NCBI GenBank assembly: GCA_025174535.1
Contig: JALBUN010000048.1
Coordinates: forward strand, 1,364,001-1,428,000
Length of the DNA stretch: 64,000 nt
Source of the DNA: Cantharellus purpuraceus
Taxonomy: Eukaryota > Basidiomycota > Agaricomycetes > Cantharellales > Hydnaceae
Reading direction: 5' to 3'
Shown one piece after another: positions 23,137-36,987 of the stretch. Under the pieces are notes generated by a model that was not told where the DNA came from, searched no databases, and worked only from the letters and a program-made list of their open reading frames with translations. The position numbers and the translations under genes were made by a program. Positions within the stretch are counted from its first letter, which is position 1. Every line of letters starts with the position of its first letter.

Positions 23137-23498
23137 GGGCCGTCATACTCTTACCCTTTTCTTTTTTCTGTTCCATGTATTGATCATGAGCCAACCTCGT
23201 AGAATTTAACTATTTTGCTCAACAAAATTTATAAGAGAACAGGCCTTGATATACATTAACTGAACACTAGGCACGATAAACAAAGAATACAGTAAGTTCA
23301 TTACCCTGAGATGTCAGTCTACCCCGACCAATAGACCGATCAGGGTGTCACCAGGGTCGAGACTTGCATGAAATCCTCGAGCTAAATAAAAGTTCATCAA
23401 GTGATAATTGATGGCGGATGATGGCCGTATGGACAAACACGTCTGAGATGATAAGTACTACGTCGCGTTAACCCTATCGAGCAGTGCGGGAGGTTAAG
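23137..23498. other. Convergent 3' intergenic region
   Basis: This is the 362 bp between the CDC48 stop and the stop of the minus-strand LYC1-like gene. It must hold both 3' UTRs. It is AT-rich with TATTTTGC and AATAAA-like strings (AAATAAAAG near 23,383), consistent with poly(A) signals. No gene was seen. Confidence 0.5.
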
Positions 23499-24810
23499 TT
23501 ACTCTGGGTTGCTAACACCAACAAAATCTTGAATGCATGGACCTTCATACCAAATATGCACCGCGCATGGAGAACGGACGTACTTTTCATTAAAGAGCCA
23601 GTGAACAGCATCAGCATTTCCTGGGCCATACCATGCCAACGAAGGCAAGTGGTCCATACGTTGGTCGGTAATTCCATTCAGCTCGTGGGCTATGGCCATC
23701 AAGTGTTGCTCTAAGTTCCACACCTCCACCGAAGCTGCGCCATTCTCTATCGCTGCCACCATAATAGCAGACAAGAGTACGGGAAAAGTCTCGACACTGG
23801 CGCGAATGCGCGTAATGAGTAGTGCAACAGGTAGAGGGCGAATGTCTGTGATCCAGGTCGCATATGTAGGTTGACTAGCCCCTGGTATAATCACTCCCCA
23901 TTTGTCTGGTGTAGGAACGGACGGTGAAGCACGAAGAAAGAACTTAGTACGTCGAAGTTGAAAGGCTGCGAGGCCATTGTCCGGCAGGAAAGCACAACGA
24001 ATGGTTGAATCGCCTGATAACCTACCACCTGCCAGCCGCTCCTTGAAGTAATGAGCATCTTGTCTCCACAGCTCTATACAGTCCTCCTCAGATAACCAGC
24101 GCACATCACTGGGTTGTTTGGCAGCTCCATCTGTCATCCAAACAGTTTCAGTCGGGCTTTTGACTTTCCAGCCCAGATGCTTCAGGGTCGGCCCACATGC
24201 AGCGTAATATGCTGGGCCAATGTCACTCCAGAGAGCGGAAAACCGAGCATTCTTGACACCAGGAGGGGGTACAGGAGGGATTCCATACTCGGAAGGGAAT
24301 GGAGGAAGTGATCCGGGAAAAGCAAGGACATAGTGCAGGAGTCGCATCATATGTTTTGTGTAGCCATTTTTGCGGTGTTGAAGGGGACAGAAGACGGCAG
24401 CGATTCCATATGCCAACATTCGCCTTGGCTCGCAAGGAGGTTCTTGAACAAGAGCATGTCTGCGGTAGCTAAAGAAACTTGATGATTGAGCTGTTTGCGG
24501 TACGTATTAGTTGTCATGTCCTCACGTCTCGCAAGCGGACAGGTAATCCAGCGTCTGCGGGTTATTTCTGGGCACTAGTACCCATGTCATCAGACGTCCA
24601 TCAGTAGCATGTTCATGTAAGTCCATGATATCTGAACGTCTCATGTATTCTGCCAAACTGAGGCCTCGCCCCCATTGGGCATGATTCGCCGATCGGTAGA
24701 CTTGAACCTAATGCAAGTGAAGGTGATTGACGCATGACTTGTGTGCAAGGAGACAGTACCTGTGCAGGGGTAGCAAGTGACAGTGTTGTGTCTCTGAGAT
24801 CATGGGCCAT
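23499..24810 (-). CDS. LYC1-like N-acetyltransferase
   Basis: The protein runs from MAHDLRDTTLSLATPAQ (ATG 24,810) through two inferred introns (about 24,720-24,770 and 24,482-24,530) into a long last exon ending at 23,499. The N-terminal half has QWGRGLSLAEYMRRSDIMD, DGRLMTWVLVPRNNPQTL and GIAAVFCPLQHRKNGYTKHM. The last is a GNAT-style acetyl-CoA loop (R/Q-x-x-G-x-G/A form, here HRKNGY). The C-terminal half (LWSDIGPAYYAACGP, GWKV, NLEQHLMAIAHEL, LPSLAWYG) matches what I recall of fungal LYC1-like proteins. Yarrowia LYC1 N6-acetylates lysine for catabolism; substrate here is inferred only. No targeting signal is evident. About 395 residues. Confidence 0.75.
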
Positions 24811-25115
24811 GGCAAATGTGAACTTTGGACGAATGATCTGATGGTAAAAACGGCATGAGTATGCCGACGCCTATAAGTATTCCTCGACGTTATATCTTGC
24901 TCAACCAATGCCAACAGTTCAAAAGAGAATCTTCACAAGAAGCCATATAAGTACCGCATTGAAGACACCCATACTTTTGTGACACTGTAAAGGGTGGCCG
25001 GCCTGTTGCGCTTGGCAGGGCCACATTCAAGCGCTGATATTACATAATATGCATGCTTCGAGCTGTGAGCTTGAGGTCCGCAGCGACGTCTGGTCGCCAA
25101 GTACGTATACAGAGA
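24811..25115. promoter_or_regulatory. Divergent intergenic region, LYC1-like / ADF-PH
   Basis: This 305 bp lies between the start codons of two divergent genes. No TATA box stands out. An upstream in-frame ATG for the plus-strand gene lies at 25,053 and could lengthen it by 21 residues. Confidence 0.4.
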
Positions 25116-27346
25116 ATGTCTTCAGCAGACATGTCTGACCCGCGTATATCGATGGCATACAATGCTCTTCAACTTAACGATCCCTTACGATGGTGCGTTA
25201 TATCTGCATTCATCTCATGCCCCAAGTGGTTAAGATGCTCTTACAGGTTTCTCTTGGCTCACGGCAGCAGACCAAATGTGCTCGTTCTTTGTGCAAGTGG
25301 GACCGGTGATTTGGACGAATTACGTGCACACATTGCTCCCGAGAATGTTTCTTACGGAGTCTTTCGAGAGCAGAACCAGGATAAGTTCCTGCACGTCTTG
25401 CTAAATTATATTCCAGATTCTGTGAAAGGGGTGTGGAGAGGTGAGTTGAAACTGTAATATGTGGTGACTAGTCGAATGGTCTTTAGTTATCCTGCCTTGA
25501 ACAGCCCGCGCATTGGTCAATGGCAAAGCTGTATCTTCGCAGTTCAAGGTAAGCCGTAAAATCCGCTATGGCTGGCATGCATATTCACCCTCACACCGAT
25601 GTCATAAGGTCCATCAAGTCTTGACTGTATCACATCCTGACCAAGTAACTGTACAAGCACTACGCAATATCCTTCGCCTACCACCCCGTGTACCACAAGT
25701 ACCCTCTTCTTCCCCTCTACTAGGAGCAGACGAACGTCCCAATGTCTTTTTGGTCCAAAGGAAGCCTGCTCCCGACGTTCGCTCTACTTCTGTGTCTTCA
25801 TCTCTCGCAGGGGCACGCTCGCCGAGCCCAGTGGATAATGCTCATTCTCACTCGGGCTCTGTGGCCTCACAACTCGTAGGTTCCCGGCCTATCGAACCAC
25901 AAACTTCTTTCACCGCAACTGAAGATCTGTCTTATACTGGAAACGGTTCTTCAACGCCACTCATACCTACTTCATCAACTGCCCGTTCGATTTCCCCTCC
26001 GCCCCTCGCAAAAATTGCCACTGTGGCCCCCTTCAAATCTGTAGCAGGTGATATTCAGCCTGACACACATACGAGTCAGCCACAATCGCCACTTGTTAGC
26101 TCTCCAATATCCATTCAATCTGGTAGCAAATCCCATCCTCCCCATAGCCCCCAACATACCTCATGGTCAGCAAAACAGGCATCTTCCCTTCCTCCCCCAC
26201 CTCCCCCAAAAGGTACCGACGAGTTTCAAGACGCTGACCGAAGATCAGTTAACTCAGATGGGCAATCTGGTTTATCTCACATAGGATCGATACCAGATTC
26301 CAATTCGATTGAATCGTCCCACATCCCCAGTCGCGCTCCATCACCTGCACCATCATCCCCCGTTCCTTCACAACCTGCATACAAGGTTTCTTCCAGTCAA
26401 TTTGTAGAAAGGAAGCCTACCCTCTCTATCTCATCCCTCGCTTCTCCAAATGATCCTCCATCAAGTAACTCTCCTTCAAATGGCTCTCAAGATAAAACGA
26501 ATGACGGCATTATCGCTAACAGAGTAGCCACGAGGGATCCTGCTGGATCTATCGCTCCGAACAAATTGCGCTCGAGGTTTCAAGAGCGAGCAGCCTCAGT
26601 AGCTAATGCAGAAGAGGAGAAAAAGCTGATTGTACTGGAAGAGGAACGTCGTCGTCGTGCCGCTGAGCGTGCTAGACGGGAGAGAGAAGAGAGAGAGGAG
26701 GAAGAGGCTCGTGAGAGGGAATTTGAGGAGCGTAAGGAACGCGAAAAGAAGAGGAGGCTGGAGAGTGCGAGAAGAGCAGAGGAGCAACGCACAGAACAGA
26801 AACGCCGACAGGAGGAAGAGGAGGCACGTCAAAGGGTAGAGAAGGAACAAAGGGAAGCGGAACGCCAGCAGAAAAGAAGTCGTATCCAACAACGTTTCGA
26901 GAAGAAGACGGGAATGGATCTACTTTCAGGATTTATCACTTTAGAGTCATCTAGTAGCTGGAAGCGCAGGTACTATCGACTTTCTACTGAAGATTGGATT
27001 TTCTTCAAGAGTGATAAAGCAAGCAGTCTTCCGCGAATTTACCGGTGGTATACGCTGACTTGTTATCCGTGCAGGAGACTACGACGCCGATACATGCACT
27101 TGAGCTCTCTCGAGTGCGTGCACTTCGGGAGTGGCACGAAGGATATGATGAACTAGAAGCTATACCTAATAGTTTTGCAGTCGAACTCCAGGACGATGCG
27201 CCATGTTTATTTTTTGCAGACTCTGCGGAGGACAAAGTACGTAGGGGTGATCATCAACTTTATCACATGCATCATTGTTTGTTAACGTTCGCCACAAATT
27301 ACAGGAAATCTTATTAGGGCTTTTGAACCAGGCAGCCGGTCTATAA
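25116..27346 (+). CDS. ADF-H domain and PH domain protein (actin-binding family)
   Basis: Start ATG 25,116 (MSSADMSDPRISMAYNAL); 25,053 is an alternative. Introns are inferred after LRW (about 25,193-25,246), VWR, SQFK (from 25,550), near 27,045 and at about 27,235-27,304. The N-terminal about 135 residues form an ADF-H (cofilin/drebrin-like) domain: GTGDLDELRAHI, YGVFREQNQDKFLHVLLNY and PDSVKGVWRARAL. A Ser/Pro-rich linker of about 300 residues follows, then a highly charged coiled coil rich in EER/RRR (about 26,590-26,880). A C-terminal PH domain begins GMDLLSGFITLESSSSWKRR and ends LLGLLNQAAGL. It probably links cortical actin to membranes; the linker and coiled coil suggest a scaffold. 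Stop TAA at 27,344. Confidence 0.8.
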
Positions 27347-27955
27347 CAGTCGGTCGCATGCCAAATCTTCTATGTTATTTCCTCGATTTTAGCACTCGTC
27401 GCAATGATGTAGTGTCTGTAGTCTGATTTTATCTGAAGGGTTATGTCATACCACTTCTTATCTGACAATTATATACATCAGCGCACATAACACAAAACTC
27501 ACAGCCCCGAGCAAACATGTCGTCCTTAGTCATTTGAAATGTCTTGTTGTGAACTAAGCGATAGAAAGGAACACAGACAAATTCTTTTCATGAGATCCGG
27601 AGATGTTTCCTCCAGGAACGCTCAGAGTGGAGCACTTGGCATACAGCATGCTGTCCAATTGATGGACATTGCAACTCATGTCACTTGAAGACAGCAGTAA
27701 TGGTTTTTTTTAGTACCTGCAACAATGATCCAAACATTCAAGTTGGTACCGCCAGCTTACAATCTGGCAGTGTCGAATATCCATATTCAATTCTCAAAAT
27801 CACGATAGGCGGATCGTTGCTTCCGTATACAAGGTAATATTGGCATGCAGGAGACATGACTTTGAAGACAGAAAACAGATGTTTGGAGTGGTGATCAATA
27901 CAAATCGAAGGATGTATGCTTTGTGTCTAGTGGTGGAGTGTAGAAGTAGCTAACA
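27347..27955. other. Convergent intergenic region
   Basis: About 600 bp lie between the stops of two convergent genes. There are no recognised genes, repeats or RNA motifs. A few long T and A runs fit 3' processing signals. Confidence 0.45.
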
Positions 27956-29695
27956 TCAATGGGTGTGTATGCTGTCATGGTGATTAAACGAATGGAGGGT
28001 ATCGCGCCTAGCATCTGTCGAGCGATTTTGGGAAACAGTCGAACCAGAGGGGTTCCCAAAGTCGGTATGCAAGAAAGAGTCGGCTCCCGAAGGCTCTGGG
28101 AAAGCAGCTTCAAGTTGGAAGGAACTTGAACCTCGTTCAAACAGCCCTCTGCTAGCTCCGGGATTATCGCCGGCAAGTGTTTGAGATGATCCTGTGCCAG
28201 AAAAGCGGTCTATAATGCCATCGAGTTCCTGCAAAGATGCCGTGTGAGAAGAAGGCCCATGAATATCTACAAAGGTCCAGTGACGGCGTGGAGTCATAAT
28301 TTCTGATGATACGGACGGTAACGAGGTGAGTGATGTCGCCGATGCAGCCACAGAACTATAACCAAGCTCATGTTCAACCACTCTCTGGGAGGATTCTCGG
28401 TCTTGAAAACACCCCCTCACGTCAAGGCCGTAAGAAGCTCTCTCACTTGTATTCATTGTTGACTGTGTATGCGGAGGCAGGTAGTGTGAAACACTGGGAG
28501 AAGAGTAGTCCTCCATGAACATGGGGATGGAAAGATGACGCGGAGAACGAGGATCCGTTGAATATTCGCCACAAGACTGGCGAAATGCTGATGGAACTGT
28601 CGGAGTCTGGTTATCCTGTTCATTCTCAAAACTTGAATCGACACTAGGTCTGCTCATTCGATGTACTGATTCAGGAGTTGTCTTGGGAGCGTCGGTGGGC
28701 GTAGGAGAATTCAACTCTGGGTTGACAGGTGTATCCAGATTAAACATCGTGAAGTGTAGTGATCTATCCAACGCGTCCCTATGTACTCCATCCCCATGGG
28801 ATCTGGCGCGCTCGACAGTCCATTGAGATGAAGCTGCTGACCAAAAAGAGGATTGTGGCATTGCTTGGTGAGTCGAAGGCGGGGGGTTTATGTCGAGCTC
28901 CACCGGAGACGTTCCTCGAGGACCAAGTAATCCTGGAATCCCCCCTCTAGTTATTTGTACCATATCACGCTGAGAGCTTGATCTTTCGTTTTCCGTATCG
29001 CCCGTAGGACCAAGCACCCCCTCAGCTGCAGCGGTGCCAATAACCTTCCGCAAATATCTTTGTCTTAACAGAATCCAAAGAATTATAATAAACAGGTTCG
29101 CAGCCACAGATCCTGAGACAGCGACACCGATTAAAGTAGCCGTAGGAAGCTCGAAAAACCTCCTCTCCGTTGCGGTCTGAGGCAATGCAGTTGGTGAGGA
29201 GCCTAGATCAGTATCTACCACCAAGGTCGGAGTTGTTTTCGGAGACACCGTATAGATCCCAGTGGAAGACGTTGGAGATTTTGTCAGCGTTATGGATGTT
29301 CCTGCAGAGTCGTATGCGGAGGGGCGAGGAGCAAATGTATGCGCTTGACCTGTCCCCAAATCCGACAACACTAGCGATGTCGGAAGCTTGGTGGTTTGCT
29401 CGATGATTTCGGTCACTATTTCTGTGATGGAATGCAACTGGACACGCCATGTTTCCAGTTGAACAACCGTGGCCAACCTCTGGCCGGAGTTTGTATGCGT
29501 GAAGGCAGCATGATTCTGATAGCTATGGCTGGTGTGGATATTATTTGGATCCTTCGAAGTGGACTCAAAGTGTTCAAACCGTGATATTGAGTGTGGCGTG
29601 TGCAGAGGGGAAGCTAACGCGACCTTGACCATGCCAACGATGAAGGGGAAGACCAGCAACATAACGAAGTGCCAACGGCGGGAATGCACTTGCAT
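27956..29695 (-). CDS. Single-pass membrane protein, unknown function
   Basis: An intronless 579-codon frame. Residues 1-28 look like a signal peptide (Arg-Arg then VMLLVFPFIVGMVKVALA). The luminal/extracellular part (about 30-185) is rich in Ser, Thr and Pro, so probably O-glycosylated. One transmembrane helix spans about 186-210 (TLIGVAVSGSVAANLFIIIL), followed by a basic stop-transfer RQRYLRK. The long cytoplasmic tail is Ser/Pro/His-rich and probably disordered. This layout resembles fungal wall sensors (Mid2/Wsc type) and other SKG6-like proteins, but there is no WSC or other recognisable domain. I do not recognise the family. Confidence 0.7.
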   Translation of the reverse strand: MQVHSRRWHFVMLLVFPFIVGMVKVALASPLHTPHSISRFEHFESTSKDPNNIHTSHSYQNHAAFTHTNSGQRLATVVQLETWRVQLHSITEIVTEIIEQTTKLPTSLVLSDLGTGQAHTFAPRPSAYDSAGTSITLTKSPTSSTGIYTVSPKTTPTLVVDTDLGSSPTALPQTATERRFFELPTATLIGVAVSGSVAANLFIIILWILLRQRYLRKVIGTAAAEGVLGPTGDTENERSSSQRDMVQITRGGIPGLLGPRGTSPVELDINPPPSTHQAMPQSSFWSAASSQWTVERARSHGDGVHRDALDRSLHFTMFNLDTPVNPELNSPTPTDAPKTTPESVHRMSRPSVDSSFENEQDNQTPTVPSAFRQSCGEYSTDPRSPRHLSIPMFMEDYSSPSVSHYLPPHTQSTMNTSERASYGLDVRGCFQDRESSQRVVEHELGYSSVAASATSLTSLPSVSSEIMTPRRHWTFVDIHGPSSHTASLQELDGIIDRFSGTGSSQTLAGDNPGASRGLFERGSSSFQLEAAFPEPSGADSFLHTDFGNPSGSTVSQNRSTDARRDTLHSFNHHDSIHTH

Positions 29696-29905
29696 TGAGA
29701 GAACGCTGTAATGAACTGTAGTAGTGTACGACCAGCTTCGGCCACGAGACCAAAGATCGAGGAAAGAACTTAGAAAATGTGCAACAGATGAACATCACGT
29801 GACCAACGCGAAGCATCAGAGCTCATAAGTAGCGTCTTAAGTCAGAGATTCGACACAAGACGATAACCACTGATTACATACACCCTTGATGCATCTATTA
29901 TAAGC

Positions 29906-31451
29906 CTACCTTGTGCTCCCATTTGTTGTCTTCTTTTCTTTCTCAAGCGCAGCCAGACCATCGGTCTTCTCATCAAACGCAAATAGAGGCAGATCCAATA
30001 ATAACCACCTTTTCATCCAGCCTGGAAGCGGTCGATACAAGGCCGGAGGCAGAGGAATGAGAATGGATGTAGAGCGAAGATATTCTCTATACGCTTCCCA
30101 TGCGCCAGGAAATTGATCTTTGTTGGAAGGCGCATAGGTGAGAAGATAAAACCGTTCAGCAGTTGGCTTCTCAGCAGTAGGGACCCCGGAACCAAATAAT
30201 AAGAGGCTGCAATATCATGAGAAAGGGAGCGGGGAAGAAAAACTAGATAATCTGCGCACTTGGTAGTAAATAGGGGAGAGGTAATGGCGGCATACTGTGC
30301 GCGTTTCGCACCGCCAGTCAAGTTGCCATCTGTGCTCGGGGAGAGACATAGAATCCAGATGCCCCACCAGCACAAAATCTCTCCAAAGTAAGGAGGGTGA
30401 CGGCTCCAAGTCCAAAGGCCCATCTATAATATTCTTACTTAGTCAACGAAGAAGAATTAATCAAGATCATACAGTTGGGGGCTGTTCTTTAGACGGCTTT
30501 GATGATTTGAATCTGAACTAAAAAACAATTAGACAGGTGACAATCGTCACTCGAATTAGACAGACCTTCTGTATGTCTGCGATAGACTCAATGGCCCAGC
30601 CGATGACCCACAAAACGATGCCTGCAAGATCACGGCCAGTTCCAAAAGACGGATTAGAACCATTACGTGAGATATCCGAGATCGCGGGGGAATTGAGGAT
30701 CGTGACCGGCAGAGAGACGGTCCAGACCTCGCTTGGCGTCAGACGGAGAGACTACCTTGAAGAGCAGGAATTTACCCATATTATCTGACCTAAGAAACAT
30801 GAGACGTCTGATAAATATTATCTTAATAACGAAAACACCTATCCAGAAGCCTGTTATTCCACTCATAATCAACGGCTGGTCGAATTCAGAACGGTAGGAC
30901 ATACCCAAAAACTTGAAGAAATGCGAACGGATGTCGTCAAATCGCGTGTCACTCCCTGTCTTCAGGACACGGAAAAGAAGAAACCCTGCGCGCGGCTGAG
31001 TAAGATCGAAGAGTAGATACCGGAAGTCGAATAACGTGAGCTAACCTGCCAGACGGGATGCCCAAACCATTACAAAAATGCTCGCAACAATATTACGTGT
31101 ATAAAATCTGTCTCCGAAGCATAGTGTGGCGATCGCTAGGAGGGAGGAAACCATGTCAATTCCTGAGGCCACGAAGCTTGTTTAGGAGCACCTAGAATGA
31201 AAAAATTTGAGCCTGTCGAGGTCGTTCAGGATCAGCTCCGGGTATGTGGGGTCAGGGTCATACCGCCGGTAAAGTCTGTTATTTTATCAAACTTCCACAA
31301 GACATTGAAAAGCGATTTGAACTACTGATAAGTTGTGATAACTCGTGCACACCTGAAAATTCCATGCAATGAAGAATCCCAAAAGCTGATAGGCTGTCGT
31401 GATAAGAACAGTGATAGCAAGATAATACTGGTCGAGAACATGAACAACCAT
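29906..31451 (-). CDS. DUF1295 / steroid 5-alpha-reductase-like membrane enzyme
   Basis: Start ATG 31,451 (MVVHVLDQYYLAITVLI); no earlier in-frame ATG follows the upstream stop. Several introns split it. The protein has repeated hydrophobic segments (VLITTAYQLLGFFIAW; NIVASIFVMVWASRLAGF; IVLWVIGWAIESIADIQK), FDKITDFTGG near the N-terminus, and the family signature GLWTWSRHPPYFGEILCWWG near the C-terminus. The tail reads WMKRWLLLDLPLFAFDEK. Members resemble NADPH-dependent sterol/steroid reductases and isoprenylcysteine methyltransferase-like folds, in the ER membrane. The exact substrate in fungi is not known to me. Length about 350 residues. Confidence 0.85.
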
Positions 31452-31785
31452 TGCTGAGGATGCTCCCAACTGTGACGAAATGCCGTCGAAATCGATGGTG
31501 AGGATCCCCCGCAAGACAGGGAGGGGCCAGCCACGCAAAACAGAGAACTCCAGCTGGTTATACTTAGCTATTATAACCTAAACTGGTTCAAGAATCACTT
31601 CAGCTATTAGAGCTACAAGGTGAGAACTGTTGTCCGATATGTCGTTCCCGAGCGGATCTTTGAGATCCAAGCTCCGACTGGGGACGCTGTGCTTACTCCC
31701 TTCCTTCCATCCATCATCTTCCCCCAACCTTTTAGACAAAACATCAGTTTTCGTTCTTCCTCTTCTCTTTCACCCACATCGTAAT
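31452..31785. promoter_or_regulatory. Divergent intergenic region, DUF1295 gene / DED1
   Basis: These 334 bp lie between divergent start codons. Pyrimidine-rich tracts occur just upstream of DED1 (CTTCCTTCC, CTCTTTCACCC near 31,700-31,775), as is common in strongly expressed fungal genes. No clear TATA box. Confidence 0.45.
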
Positions 31786-33927
<2,142 letters not shown>

Positions 33928-34543
33928 ATGCAGAGACATCAACACTGACTGTCCACACGACTCGCACGGTTATACTACCCAATCCCTTAATTATCGGAGA
34001 TTCGAAGTCTCCAAAAGACTTTCCCAATGCGACCAGTCACCTTGTCATCTCATTTCCTCTACACCATGCCATTCTCTGTCTTCATCATTGCGCTGCTCCC
34101 AGTTTTGTCTCATTCATCGCTCGTTTGACTACGCATTTTTTACCTCTTGGTGGCCCTACCATTATTCGTCTTGTTTTTCTTGTGCGCTCAGTATTTGCAT
34201 TCATAGACGGCGTATGGCCACACGCATTTCCTCGTTCGCTGCACGGTGTATTATCATCGAGCGGCGTATTCGTCGGACCGCATTCGTATTCAGAGCATCG
34301 AGACAATCGTATAGAGCATCGCAACCATGTAACTTAGTCGAATTTCATTTTTTTCTCGAATTGTTTGGTGTCCCCGCGCAGCTAAGCGGGATCAAACTTT
34401 CGTGCCGGCCTATGTATTTTCGACCGACTGCCTGGCAAAACTCAAGCACACGTCAGCATCTGGCAACGTTGTGATCCCTTCCCCAACACCGCTACGATAC
34501 CGTAACCTTCCATTCCATACCACTAGTCGTTAACCAGCTTAGC
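33928..34543. other. Intergenic region
   Basis: This holds the DED1 3' UTR and the upstream region of the next gene. Pyrimidine-rich, with no recognised gene. Open frames of 79-140 codons here have no family resemblance and overlap each other on both strands. Confidence 0.45.
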
Positions 34544-36277
34544 ATGTATCGTGGGTCCTCACCTATATTCGACGTACCAGAATTCCCTCCATTGCGGAGG
34601 GTCAAGCCACTCCCTAAAAGAAGGCGGACGTCCGGAGAGCCGTTGGCCATCCCAGATGCTTCACAGTATAATTCGGGGATGCTGCCTGCAGAGGGGCCTA
34701 TCGATATGACATCCTTTGGGCTCAACATGCCGCTGCCACAGTACTACATGCCCATGTTCACAGGTGTCCAAGACTTGTTTCGCATGGGACAGGAGGATCA
34801 CTCCTTAGAGTACCCTGGGGGTTTTGCTATCCCTGTTGGAGCGGCAGATGAGGAAGATCATGGCGATGGCGACTATGTGGATCACTTGCAACAGCCAGGC
34901 AACACAAAGAAGAGAAAGGTGCCGGCAGCTCATCACTCGACAACAGATCCTTTATCGTCACCAATAACCTTAGAGAATGAAGAACTGGATGAGCATGGTC
35001 AGACTATGTCGACATCCGGTAGAACTGAAGGCATTGAGGTGAACGATGTGGTGCCACCTTTAGCAGCGCCGGCGTCGCCATTGCCAATCAAGAACAGAAG
35101 CTCGGCCGCCACTTTGGCTGGCCTGCAGCACAAGGAGCTACTGAAGACCCGCAAACGACAGCTAGCAGCTGTGCTAGGGGCCCTATCACACGGGGATACT
35201 CTCGCACTGGATCAAGCACTGTCCGCCAAATACTCTACCATGGTATCGCTTTCCGGGCAAAATAGAGGCGACGATGGCAAGGAAAACGATCATTATGAAA
35301 AGACCCGTCGCCGTTGGAGCAGACGCAGGGCAACGGAGTGGGCTCTTATGCCCGCTCCATCGGATCCCTCAAGTATTACCGTGCCATTTCCGACGTGCGA
35401 ATTTATGTTTTCGTGTCCTAGTCCTAGTGAGTCGGATTTTTCTTTGTAACGAGGAACAGGTCGTTCATTAGGTGCCGCCCCAGCGTCTGATCGTCTTATT
35501 TCGACGAGAGAAGAGGTCGCAGTTTTACACTCACGTTTTGAGGCAGAGCTTTCTCGGCAAGCTGCGAAGGCGGCCGATGTAGCCAAACAGAATGCGCTTG
35601 CAGCAGAGAGCGGCTCGGTTGCAAAACGAGGCAATCGAGATCAGCAGCGGTCAAGAAGCTCAGGCACTATTACTGGGCCAAACTCGAACAACGGTTATGC
35701 AGATGGTTCTGGCGCAAGCGCCAAGGCTCGCACTTCGAAAAAGAAGAAGCGGTCTGCTCTCGCTAATGCTTCTAACCCTCACCACCTTCGTAACTACGTG
35801 CCATCTCGCATTCCTCATTCTGGCCAGGCGCCACCAGGTCATACGCCGAGCGCTGCAAATGTCCAGAACCTGGTCAGCCCGCCTCCAGTGCGATTTCTAT
35901 CTGCAGAAATCCCGCCTCGGAGACGCAAGAAGACAGCGGCTGCGCCTGTATTGTCCATGGCTCCGTTAAACCAGCCGGAGGAGGAATGGATCTGTGCGCT
36001 TTGTGAGTACAATCTTTTCTACGGCGAAGAGGCAGCGTTTCGTCGGGCAGTGCGGAGTCGGAAGAAGATACTCGTACGTCGAAGAAGAGCTAGAGAACGG
36101 GCTGCGGCGGCAGCTAGCGGGCAGAAGACAGCTGCGGGACGTGTGGAAAAGAGCACTGGCGAGTCGGTGGACGCGGCGCATGATGATGAGTACGCTGGAG
36201 CAGAGGTTGACGCTCAGAGGCCGGTCAAGCACGGCATTGCTGTGAGCAAGAAAGAGAGAGATAAGCAAGGCTTGTAG
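34544..36277 (+). CDS. Conserved-looking nuclear-type protein, unrecognised
   Basis: ATG 34,544 (MYRGSSPIFDVPEFPPLRRV). An intron is inferred near 35,412-35,460, after which the frame continues DRLISTREEVAVLHSRFEAE to the stop at 36,277. The protein (about 560 residues) is mostly disordered with basic clusters (PLPKRRR, KKRKV, KKKKR) that could be nuclear signals. A short helical segment follows the intron. The C-terminal module EEWICALCEYNLFYGEEAAF then RRAVRSRKKILVRRRRAR contains a single CxxC and a strongly basic helix. It is probably the functional core. I do not recognise a named family. CxxC alone is too little for a complete zinc site, so metal binding would need partners or dimerisation. 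Confidence 0.7.
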
Positions 36278-36987
36278 ACGTGGCGACGGCATATTTGCAC
36301 TTGCGCTGTCACTTGCCCCTTACAACATACATACGTTTTCACTTACATATTCGAGTCGGGTCAAGCTTTTGAATCCGGCTGTGTGCCTGATTAAGGCTCT
36401 CGTGATACGCAAAGTGATACGGGCTGATCCCGATTGTACAGTCCAGCTTTGGACAAGTACCAAATGGTGCCAGTAAGTTATACGCCCCGCTATAGCGAGT
36501 AACGACTATATAAGAGTGTCGCAGGCGGTGTTTAAGGCGGTGAGCGTCACGTCGGGCTGACCCAGGGGTCGGAGCCGGGACAAGACACGGGGATAAATGG
36601 TGATGATAAATATTTCTTTTCTTTTCTGAATAATAGATTTAACCTGAAATTGTTATTTGAGGTCCAAGCCGTATTAAGTGTGTATTAATTCTCATGCGCG
36701 CGCCTTTAGCCCAGGTTTAACGGTCACTGCGTCCTTCAGCTGTCCAAGAGCGTGAGTCCTTGTCCTTGTGTCAGATGTCCTCTCCTTGTCAAGACGTTGT
36801 GCTGTGCCCGCCGATCTTGACGCGATTCGACGCCCGTGGACACGTTCCACCTCGTTGCAACTTCTTAATGCATCTTTATACTACCTTGTGTTCTTCTTAT
36901 TTTCCTCCTCTTATTTTGTCATTGTTGCTGATCCGCGGTACAGCATGCCTCGTCGCATCTGATAATGAATATTCAAGCCACCCCGAG
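36278..36987. other. Intergenic region upstream of the GATA gene
   Basis: About 700 bp. No gene recognised. A TATA-like ACTATATAAGAG lies at about 36,507. The frame of the next gene is open back to 36,760, so a longer N-terminus or an upstream exon is possible. Confidence 0.4.
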
